Positions 6,807 through 12,937 of a DNA stretch of 13,447 bases are shown here, one piece after another. Both the position numbers and the translations under genes were made by a program. Numbering within the stretch: the first letter of the stretch is position 1; the number at the start of each line of letters is the position of its first letter. The stretch lies in NCBI GenBank assembly GCA_002371985.1, contig DFHZ01000040.1, forward strand, positions 1 to 13,447. The letters run 5' to 3'. The DNA is from Ruminococcaceae bacterium UBA3710. GTDB lineage: Bacteria; Bacillota; Clostridia; Oscillospirales; Acutalibacteraceae. The notes below the pieces were generated by a model. That model made no database searches and had not been told where the DNA came from. It worked only from the letters and a program-made list of their open reading frames with translations.

Positions 6807-8003
6807 ATGAAAAGTTGTATAAATTGTGGTAACCAGATGGAAGACCATATGCGATTTTGTATATGTTGCGGATCAGATAACGATATAGGGTCAATATTGA
6901 ATAACAATTTTTTTGAAAACAAAAAATCAAACGTTAAAAGTAAAATAAAGATAGTAATTATTGCTTTTGCTTTCTTGCTTTTCTTCGCCTGTATTGTGAT
7001 TGGAATCTTTTTTCTTAAAGAGCCAAAATCTTTAGCACAGACAGATGAACATGAATACAAATCAGCATACGTTAAATTGTTGTATTCAATTATACAAAGT
7101 AATGGTGAATACCTTGATGATATAGATTATATGTGCTTTGGAACATTTAACCTTGATAACGACGGTGTGCCAGAGTTAATGGTAAATTATTCAAATGCAA
7201 GCTCATATTTTACAGAAATTTATTGCTATTCCAACAACAAGGCAAAAAGTGTCGGAAAGTTTGCAATAAATGCAAGACCTTACCAGAGTTCAAACGACGA
7301 GGCATATTTTATTTTTGTACCTGAAGCAGGGATACTTAATGAAATGGTTACGTCAAGTGATGAAAGAATAATATATGAGACTTTATATAGTTATAAAAAA
7401 GGTAAAGCAAATAAAATTTGTAAATTTACAGAATATAAATCAGGGTCAATTTACTATATTGACGATAAACGTGTTACGCATGAAGAATATGAGAACAAAT
7501 ATAGTAAATATGTACCGACCGAATTTGATCCAAAAGGCGCTTTTGATGATGACTATATATATGATTATATGTATGAACTTACGCAGGAGGGAATAAGTGA
7601 GTTCTATTTGGAAAAAGAAGAGAGTGTTACCCCGTCAGAAATGTCTGACAAACCCACAACTACAGAAAGGCCAACTGATAATTATACTACAACAAATGTG
7701 TATAATAATGTTCCTCCGGAATTACAGCAATATACAAACAGATTAGTTTACGAGGGCAAAATGTACAGGATTACGCTTCAAGAAGATGATTGGTACATAA
7801 ATTGTCGCTCATCACCCCAATTAATAGATAAAGAAAGAGTTGATAATAACATTATTGGAAAAATAAAACATGGTACAGAAATATTTGTGGAATACATATG
7901 TGACGAAACCTGGGTCGTTTTTAAAAATGACGGCAGATATGTCTTTTCTTCGTTATATGCAGCAAATGATCCGAGTGAACGGAGACTTATGGAACCTTGC
8001 TGA
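6807..8003 (+). CDS. Zinc ribbon-TM protein with Asp-rich loop domain and C-terminal SH3-like domain
   Basis: Membrane-anchored protein of 398 residues. The N-terminal zinc ribbon has C4/C7 and C18/C21. A Lys-rich stretch and one TM helix follow (about 49-70), so by the positive-inside rule the ribbon is cytoplasmic and the rest extracellular. The first ectodomain has the calcium-loop-like DNDGVPEL (117-124), related to DINSDGIDEL in the protein at 10310, and ends with VTHEEYENKYSKY. A Thr/Pro-rich linker (about 275-300) leads to a bacterial SH3-like domain at about 315-390 (NCRSSPQ, IIGKIKHGTEIFV, TWVVFKNDGRYVFSSLY). Such domains often bind peptidoglycan. The ribbon-TM-ectodomain layout recalls TcaA-type Gram-positive proteins. 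The gene lies 15 bases after the protease gene with only a weak GGTGA Shine-Dalgarno, which suggests translational coupling. Exact function unknown. Confidence 0.8.
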   Translation: MKSCINCGNQMEDHMRFCICCGSDNDIGSILNNNFFENKKSNVKSKIKIVIIAFAFLLFFACIVIGIFFLKEPKSLAQTDEHEYKSAYVKLLYSIIQSNGEYLDDIDYMCFGTFNLDNDGVPELMVNYSNASSYFTEIYCYSNNKAKSVGKFAINARPYQSSNDEAYFIFVPEAGILNEMVTSSDERIIYETLYSYKKGKANKICKFTEYKSGSIYYIDDKRVTHEEYENKYSKYVPTEFDPKGAFDDDYIYDYMYELTQEGISEFYLEKEESVTPSEMSDKPTTTERPTDNYTTTNVYNNVPPELQQYTNRLVYEGKMYRITLQEDDWYINCRSSPQLIDKERVDNNIIGKIKHGTEIFVEYICDETWVVFKNDGRYVFSSLYAANDPSERRLMEPC

Positions 8004-8114
8004 AACAATTTTTTTAATTAAGCAAGATCCGATGTATTAATAAAAAAATACTTTTAAAAATACAAGATCAATAGACTCGATAAAAAATTTTAAAATACAA
8101 GTGAGGGAAATAAT
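8004..8114. other. A+T-rich spacer with no gene or clear terminator
   Basis: The longest gap inside the cassette (111 bases). It contains two near-copies of TTTTAAAAATACAAG (about 8052-8066 and 8091-8103, the second one base shorter). It ends in a GTGAGGG Shine-Dalgarno for the next gene. No stem followed by a T-run is present, so read-through is plausible. An internal promoter cannot be excluded. Confidence 0.5.
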
Positions 8115-8867
8115 ATGTACAAAAACATCGGTAAGAAAATCAAGGCGCTTGCAGTGATTTCGTTTATTATCGGCGCGGTAGCGTCGATCGTGGGAGCAAT
8201 TGTTTTATTTGTTCTTTCCCAAGAATGGGGTGCGCCCGAGGAGGTGTTAATAGCATCAGGAATAATGCTGATAATTATCGGGCCGCTGGTTTCATGGATA
8301 GGTAGTTTCCTGATATACGGTTACGGCGAACTTGTGCAAAGGACTATAAACATAGAGGAGTTTGTAAAAATAGAATATTTTAAACCGGATCAAACACAAA
8401 AAAATAATACAACAACTTTCCCAAAAACAACAAGTCAGTCAAACATAGCAAATACAAATAAAGTGTCTGTTAAAAAAAATACAGGGGTTGAATCTAATAG
8501 ACCGCAAGAAAACAAACCGAAAACGCAAAAAACAGAAAATGTCATTTCTGATAAACCGTTGCAAAACGAGTCTTCTGGTCAAGAAAATGTAAATATTTAT
8601 TCATATACCGATCAAACAAAAACTCCGGTTCAAGAAAGCATAAGTAGTAAGCAAGAAATTTTGTCGTCAAACGAAGTACCAGTTCAAGTTCCGGTTAAAC
8701 CGGTTGCTCCAACTTGCAAAGAAATCAAATTCTTTTGTACAAACTGCGGTCATAAAATCAATACTGATTCCCTGGCCTTGACAACCTATTCAGTTACAGT
8801 TTGTCAAAACTGCAAAAAATCTATAAACAACCAGTGGATAATTGAACATTTTGCCCAAAAGTCATAG
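8115..8867 (+). CDS. Two-TM membrane protein with C-terminal zinc ribbon
   Basis: Protein of 250 residues with two hydrophobic helices (about 11-35 and 43-68) ending IYGYGELV. A long polar linker rich in Lys, Gln, Asn, Thr and Ser follows (about 85-195). The C-terminal zinc ribbon has C208/C211 and C230/C233. Both ends should be cytoplasmic. The ribbon has the same CxxC-18-CxxC spacing as the C-terminal ribbon of the M48 protein, and the flanks also match (IKFFCTNCGHKI against VSFFCYNCGNKI; INNQWIIEHF against LNNELIVDRL). The two-helix N-terminal part resembles small uncharacterised clostridial membrane proteins, a recollection I could not test by search. I infer that it shares a cytoplasmic partner or assembly surface with the protease. 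No enzyme motif is visible. Confidence 0.8.
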   Translation: MYKNIGKKIKALAVISFIIGAVASIVGAIVLFVLSQEWGAPEEVLIASGIMLIIIGPLVSWIGSFLIYGYGELVQRTINIEEFVKIEYFKPDQTQKNNTTTFPKTTSQSNIANTNKVSVKKNTGVESNRPQENKPKTQKTENVISDKPLQNESSGQENVNIYSYTDQTKTPVQESISSKQEILSSNEVPVQVPVKPVAPTCKEIKFFCTNCGHKINTDSLALTTYSVTVCQNCKKSINNQWIIEHFAQKS

Positions 8868-8872
8868 GTTTG

Positions 8873-8880
8873 AAAGGGTG
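8873..8880 (+). promoter_or_regulatory. Shine-Dalgarno deciding the start of the PPC-like protein
   Basis: AAAGGGTG lies six bases before the ATG at 8887. It supports this ATG over the upstream TTG at 8842, which lacks a comparable site and would place 15 polar residues before the signal peptide. Confidence 0.75.
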
Positions 8881-8886
8881 TATATT

Positions 8887-10272
8887 ATGAAAAAACTGTT
8901 TAAGTTTATTTGCGGTGCAGTTTTCAGCGCGATGTTAATTTGTCTTTTTTGCATAACAGCGAATGCGTTTTCGGAAAAAGAATATAACGAAGAGATTGAA
9001 GCAGCAAATTATATACCGATTAATGAAACCGTATATGCAACATATGATTCTTCAAGATACATAGATAGGGATTATTTTAAATTTACTTTGCCGGAAGATG
9101 GAACAATTTCGGTGACAATGAATCATGCTTATCGCTCATACATGTCATATATGCATTTTTCGCTGTCTCTTGATGGTGAAGCAAAAAATATAATATTTAG
9201 TTACAATTTTCCATGGTCTGCTGAAACATCTACATCAAATAGAATAGGTTTAAGAGCAGGAACTTATTATTTGATTTCGTGGTTCGGTGCAGATAATGAA
9301 GATATACCATATCAGTTTACATTAAACTATACTCCCGATAAACGATTTGAACTTGAACCAAACGAATCATTAAAAAGTGCTACGGAAATGCCTGTAAACG
9401 TTGAATTTCACGGAATGACAAAGATGAATGATAATGATTTCTATGCGTTTTCAATTCCGAATGATGGTGTAGTGTCTTTTACTTTTAAACAACCTTATAA
9501 TGATAGAGACTTCAATACCAGCATGCAGTTGATGGCTTATGACGGGACGGCGGAAACACAATATGAAAATTATTATTTTGGAAGTGCTTCTGAAACAAAA
9601 ACCACTCAAAAAATAGGACTGAAGGCTGGAAAATATTACTTGAATATTTCCAATCCATCATACTTAGGCTCAACGAGTAGTTTTGAATACAGCATAAAAG
9701 TGAATTTTGAACAATCTGATAATTGGGAAAAGGAAAAAAATGAAAACTTAAAAGCGGCTACCTCTATGGCTATAGGTGAAAAATATTTTGGTACCATTTC
9801 TCGGGGAGATTTAGATTTTTACGAGTTTTCTTTGCCTGAAAATAGTGCCATATCCATTCGCTTTTCCCACCAATATTATGACGATTCGTTTAAAGCTGTG
9901 ATGGAAATATTAGCCTACGACGGAACATCAGAAACTGCTATAGGCAACTATAATTTTATTAATTCATCAGAATCAACTTTAACCGAAAAACTCAGACTGG
10001 ATGCAGGTACCTATATTATCAAATTGGAAACAGATCGTTATGATTCTTATGAATACAATTTTGTTGTTGAATCAGATAAAAGTACTGAAGAAAAAACTTA
10101 CGAAAACATATCAGAAACCATAAATGATATTGTTGAAGAAAAAAACACACAACTCCTCACAGAAGTATTATCACCAGAAAAAAGCAAAATTGATTTTATC
10201 CCAATAGCTTTAATTGCAATAGGTGTGTGTGGGATAATAGTGTTTATAGTAATTGTAAAAAAACGTGTTTAA
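8887..10272 (+). CDS. Secreted, tail-anchored protein with three PPC-like beta domains
   Basis: Exported protein of 461 residues. The signal peptide is residues 1-27 (MKKLFKF, then a hydrophobic core ending ANA). Three related units of about 110 residues follow, at about 47-148, 157-275 and 285-397. Each runs through the pattern DxDxYxFxLPxDGxISxxF, then LxAGxYYL. Examples are RDYFKFTLPEDGTISV with LRAGTYYL, NDFYAFSIPNDGVVSF with LKAGKYYL, and LDFYEFSLPENSAISI with LDAGTYII. This is the look of the bacterial pre-peptidase C-terminal (PPC) domain, here without any peptidase. A C-terminal helix (about 438-456) ending KKRV should anchor the protein with the domains outside; no LPXTG motif precedes it. 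The gene starts 19 bases after the previous stop, so it is probably co-transcribed. It is the only cassette member after the regulator without a zinc ribbon. Possible roles are binding wall polymers or presenting substrates to partners; this is inferred. Confidence 0.8.
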   Translation: MKKLFKFICGAVFSAMLICLFCITANAFSEKEYNEEIEAANYIPINETVYATYDSSRYIDRDYFKFTLPEDGTISVTMNHAYRSYMSYMHFSLSLDGEAKNIIFSYNFPWSAETSTSNRIGLRAGTYYLISWFGADNEDIPYQFTLNYTPDKRFELEPNESLKSATEMPVNVEFHGMTKMNDNDFYAFSIPNDGVVSFTFKQPYNDRDFNTSMQLMAYDGTAETQYENYYFGSASETKTTQKIGLKAGKYYLNISNPSYLGSTSSFEYSIKVNFEQSDNWEKEKNENLKAATSMAIGEKYFGTISRGDLDFYEFSLPENSAISIRFSHQYYDDSFKAVMEILAYDGTSETAIGNYNFINSSESTLTEKLRLDAGTYIIKLETDRYDSYEYNFVVESDKSTEEKTYENISETINDIVEEKNTQLLTEVLSPEKSKIDFIPIALIAIGVCGIIVFIVIVKKRV

Positions 10273-10309
10273 TGGTTAAAAATAATCAGAAATAAAATGG
10301 AGTGTTCCT

Positions 10310-11224
10310 ATGTTCTGTAAAAATTGTGGAAATCAACTTCCTGATGATGCGCGTTTCTGCCCAAATTGCGGTTGCAGCAACAGCGCATCAAATATCCCAA
10401 ACATTCAGCAGACACAGTCTGCGCCGGTGTTTGATCAACAGACTTCCGGCTATGGTTATGCACAACATTATAACAGGCAAAATAGTCTGCAACCTCAGTG
10501 TGAAAAAAAGAAATTACCAAAAATACTTTTCATTGCTTTTGGCTCAGTAGCAGCGGTTGTGATACTGATAATAATTTTGGCAGTCGTATTTTCAGGAAAA
10601 AGCAGCAGAACAACATACCCGACTGCTGTATACAAGCCTGTTGATCAGTACAGCGATACAGTTCCCGATCATGATTATACTGATACTGATGCAGATCTCG
10701 GTACAAGCTATTCACCAGAAACTGATGCGCCGATCGATAGTCCTCAAAAGACTTCTCTTGATTTATATTATCCTACGATTAAGAATTACGGCAAAAAGCG
10801 CGCTGAACATGAGATTGAAATGGGTCGTGAAGCGGAAATCCCAAAATATAGATATGCGATAAAAGATATAAACTCCGATGGTATAGACGAGCTGATAATT
10901 GATGAAGAATTCGTCTATGATGACGATGGTACAACCGTTCAGGATCATAGCATACAAGCAATATACACTTTGGATGGAGATAAGCCGGTAGATTTGTTCT
11001 CAATGGGCGAACACGGTAGCTATACCATAAGTTCAGACGGATACTTCATTTTTTCTTATCATGACATAACAATAGAAAAACTCGTTGGTACAGAGTTGGT
11101 TTTAGTGGCGGAAAGCGAACGCTTAGATTGGGAAAATTATGAAAACGAGCGTGATAATTTCCTTAAAAATAATGGAGTGTCTACAAGGGAAATGATATTC
11201 AACTTCACAACTTATAACGGGTAA
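10310..11224 (+). CDS. Zinc ribbon-TM protein with Asp-rich loop ectodomain
   Basis: Membrane protein of 304 residues. The N-terminal zinc ribbon has C3/C6 and C17/C20. A short Gln-rich linker, a KKK cluster and a TM helix (about 71-95) follow, which predicts a cytoplasmic ribbon. After an acidic Thr/Asp-rich stalk comes an ectodomain with DINSDGIDEL (186-195), an EF-hand-like or VCBS-like loop, followed by strands and a helical end (WENYENERDNFL). The same order (DNDGVPEL, then EEYENKYSKY) occurs in the protein at 6807, so these two ectodomains appear homologous. This one lacks the SH3-like domain. The Shine-Dalgarno is GGAG at 10299-10302. The ribbon codons are a mosaic: 27 bases match the gene at 11287 and the next 40 match the protease gene. 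Function unknown; a calcium-dependent wall sensor or binder is a guess. Confidence 0.8.
   Translation: MFCKNCGNQLPDDARFCPNCGCSNSASNIPNIQQTQSAPVFDQQTSGYGYAQHYNRQNSLQPQCEKKKLPKILFIAFGSVAAVVILIIILAVVFSGKSSRTTYPTAVYKPVDQYSDTVPDHDYTDTDADLGTSYSPETDAPIDSPQKTSLDLYYPTIKNYGKKRAEHEIEMGREAEIPKYRYAIKDINSDGIDELIIDEEFVYDDDGTTVQDHSIQAIYTLDGDKPVDLFSMGEHGSYTISSDGYFIFSYHDITIEKLVGTELVLVAESERLDWENYENERDNFLKNNGVSTREMIFNFTTYNG
10335..10374 (+). repeat. 40-bp segment identical to 5374-5413 (copy 2)
   Basis: Second copy of the identical ribbon-coding segment, nearly 5 kb from the first. It overlaps by one base the block 10309-10335, which is identical to 11286-11312. The ribbon exon-like unit is therefore assembled from two differently shared pieces. 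Confidence 0.9.
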
Positions 11225-11226
11225 AA

Positions 11227-11245
11227 ACACTTTGGTTAAAAGTGT
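11227..11245. other. Short hairpin between the last two zinc-ribbon genes
   Basis: ACACTTT (11227-11233) and AAAGTGT (11239-11245) are perfect reverse complements around a 5-base loop, directly after the stop at 11224. No T-run follows on the + strand, so it is not a standard terminator. It could stabilise or process the transcript, or be chance. Confidence 0.4.
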
Positions 11246-11286
11246 AATAATAAAACAAAAACAATAAATAAAAAGGAGTTATTATT

Positions 11287-12681
11287 ATGTTCTGTAAAAA
11301 TTGTGGAAATCAGCTTCAGAATGGTATGCGTTTTTGCTCTAACTGCGGTTGCGATAACGGCGCTATAAGCGACCCGAACGTTCAACCCGCACAGTATCAG
11401 GCAAGTCAATCGCCCCAAAAGAATAAAAAGACAGGGATCATTGTAGGTGCTGTTGTAGGTGGCTTGATAATTATCATCTTGCTTGCAATCTTGATCGGCG
11501 GCAACAAGAAACCGTCAAACTCTAACGAGAATAATACATCTGTCAACAACAATGTCCTTGCAACGCCAGGCGATGATACAAATACGCAGGAAAACGTATG
11601 GAAACCTGCCGCATATCTTTCATCAGATTATCAATCCGGTCAAGTACAAATTGACGGTGTAGTATACGGTGATTTGCCGATAAAAGGATCTGATTTTATC
11701 AAGCAAGGCTGGCAACTCACAAGCAAATCGTACGCAGATAAATTGATAGAGCCGAATAATTACAGTCAAGTGGGGTTGTCTAATGGAACTACTGAGATTA
11801 CAGCCCGCTTTATGAACTACACAGACGAACCGGCATCATTAGATAATTGTTATATTGTGTCCCTCTTTAATTCTGATTGGCCGGGAACACCAATTGGGAC
11901 AATCGTTCTTCCCGGTGGACTGACATTAAATACATCCAGCTATGAGAATGTGATCGAAAAATGGGGACAACCCGAGTACGATTATGTCGGCAAGGGTGAG
12001 TCGAATTTTCTTAATTATTATATTGGCAACTATGATGAGATCTACAAGTATGAATTAGAGTTTGATAATAATAACATTTTAACGAAATTTACCCTTATGA
12101 ATTATAATAAACCTTCTTATATTGCTCCTCAGCAATCTGCCGGATCAAACAAAGACACAAATGCGTCTTACAATGAAAACACTTTTCTTGATAATAATGA
12201 AACGCCAAACAACAGTGCTGATACGACAGATTATATCAATGTATCTGCACTTGATAAAATTGAAGCAAATGATACGTGTCCTGTGAAAATTACCGGGAGT
12301 GAGATCGTTAAAGATTACTATAAAGGCCAACTTGTGAATATTGGGGAAGTCGGAAATGATGCATGCATTTTCAATATTTCAAACAACAGCGGTTCAACTT
12401 TAAATAAAGTGGTATTTCTTGCGGTTGCATATAATTCGAACAATAACCCTATGAAGATAGGCGGAACTATCACTTTCTTTGGCGATGATAAAAATGTTCT
12501 TCAATTCACAACAAAAGATAACACAATAAAGGCTGGTGACACTTCAAAAGTCGGCGTGAGGTGTGATGGCAGCAGCATCTATGGCACTCGGTCAATCGTA
12601 TATTCATATACGACGGCAGACGGTGTAGAGCATATAAACAATAAAGCAAAAGAATGGTATAAAAATGTTTATATGGATTGA
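11287..12681 (+). CDS. Zinc ribbon-TM protein with two-part ectodomain
   Basis: Membrane protein of 464 residues. The zinc ribbon has C3/C6 and C17/C20. A KNKK cluster and a glycine-rich TM helix follow (about 51-71), and an Asn-rich stalk. The first ectodomain (about 112-280) contains YENVIEKWGQPEYDY (219 on) and then beta strands (YKYELEFDNNNILTKFTL). A helix ending in WGxP before a short sheet resembles the SmpA/BamE-like fold common in Gram-positive lipoproteins. A second Asn/Thr-rich linker leads to a C-terminal beta domain (about 317-464: CIFNISNNSGSTLNKVVF, VAYNSNNNPMKIGG). That domain looks like an Ig/FxLYD-type module in which backbone rather than catalytic residues are conserved. 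The start has AAAAAGGAG upstream. It is the last gene of the A+T-rich block. No enzyme signature; its role is unknown. Confidence 0.8.
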   Translation: MFCKNCGNQLQNGMRFCSNCGCDNGAISDPNVQPAQYQASQSPQKNKKTGIIVGAVVGGLIIIILLAILIGGNKKPSNSNENNTSVNNNVLATPGDDTNTQENVWKPAAYLSSDYQSGQVQIDGVVYGDLPIKGSDFIKQGWQLTSKSYADKLIEPNNYSQVGLSNGTTEITARFMNYTDEPASLDNCYIVSLFNSDWPGTPIGTIVLPGGLTLNTSSYENVIEKWGQPEYDYVGKGESNFLNYYIGNYDEIYKYELEFDNNNILTKFTLMNYNKPSYIAPQQSAGSNKDTNASYNENTFLDNNETPNNSADTTDYINVSALDKIEANDTCPVKITGSEIVKDYYKGQLVNIGEVGNDACIFNISNNSGSTLNKVVFLAVAYNSNNNPMKIGGTITFFGDDKNVLQFTTKDNTIKAGDTSKVGVRCDGSSIYGTRSIVYSYTTADGVEHINNKAKEWYKNVYMD

Positions 12682-12689
12682 GTAAAATG

Positions 12690-12709
12690 GTTGTATATCG
12701 TTGTATATC
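12690..12709 (+). repeat. 10-bp tandem direct repeat at the cassette edge
   Basis: GTTGTATATC occurs twice in a row (12690-12699 and 12700-12709). It lies nine bases after the stop of the last cassette gene and immediately before the point where Ig-like coding sequence of higher G+C begins. It could be a footprint of insertion or deletion, or a chance slippage product. Confidence 0.75.
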
Positions 12710-12710
12710 A

Positions 12711-12881
12711 AAGACACATAACGGAAACCTCAAAGGTCTCAAGTCCGGTTCCGCGACCGTTACTGTCACCGTCAGGGACGATCAGGGCAACACGGTTCAA
12801 GATACCTGCAAGGTCAAGGTGGGCTTAGCCGTCTGGCAGGTGCTTATCAAGATATTCCTGTTCGGATGGATATGGTATTAA
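12711..12881 (+). pseudogene. 5'-truncated C-terminal remnant of an Ig-like (Big_2) surface protein
   Basis: The frame running through NGNLKGLKSGSATVTVTV and RDDQGNTVQDTCKVKV is the last half of a bacterial Ig-like domain. Its tail is WQVLIKIFLFGWIWY, a hydrophobic end of the kind seen on clostridial surface proteins. Compare DKNGNVTNKG and VRDKDGNVIAQ in the 980-residue protein. Homology starts near 12714. Upstream the frame contains nothing recognisable, no signal peptide and no RBS, though the frame stays open to about 12678. The piece is clearly richer in G+C (35 of 60 bases at 12721-12780) than the gene before it. I read it as the 3' end of a gene whose front was lost. It might instead be a short membrane peptide, which is less likely. 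Confidence 0.82.
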
Positions 12882-12919
12882 GCGGAAAAATATTTGCTGA
12901 TTTATACATTATTATAATC

Positions 12920-12926
12920 AGGAGGT
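12920..12926 (+). promoter_or_regulatory. Consensus Shine-Dalgarno of the Listeria-Bacteroides-repeat protein
   Basis: AGGAGGT lies 11 bases before the ATG at 12938. It fixes the start of a gene that opens directly with a signal peptide. Confidence 0.85.
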
Positions 12927-12937
12927 AAAATATCAAA

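Noticed and set aside
7996..8026. CTTGCT...AGCAAG inverted repeat after the SH3-like gene as a terminator
   Set aside because: The loop is about 19 bases with the T-run inside it rather than after the stem, so it does not fit an intrinsic terminator.
8842..8886. Upstream TTG start for the PPC-like protein, overlapping the previous gene
   Set aside because: The ATG at 8887 has a well-spaced AAAGGGTG and begins directly with a signal peptide; the extra residues would spoil it.
10147..10272. LPXTG-type sorting signal at the end of the PPC-like protein
   Set aside because: A hydrophobic helix and KKRV tail are present but no LPXTG-like motif precedes them; a plain membrane anchor is the simpler reading.
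12678..12881. The 67-codon frame read as an intact small gene from TTG at 12678
   Set aside because: The first dozen residues are unlike the Ig-like remainder, there is no RBS, and the frame starts inside the previous gene's last codons. A truncated remnant fits better.
12913..12918. Perfect TATAAT -10 box before the Listeria-Bacteroides-repeat gene
   Set aside because: Transcription would start around 12925, inside the Shine-Dalgarno at 12920-12926, and the best -35 match (TTGCTG, 12894-12899) is only 13 bases away. It cannot serve this gene normally.
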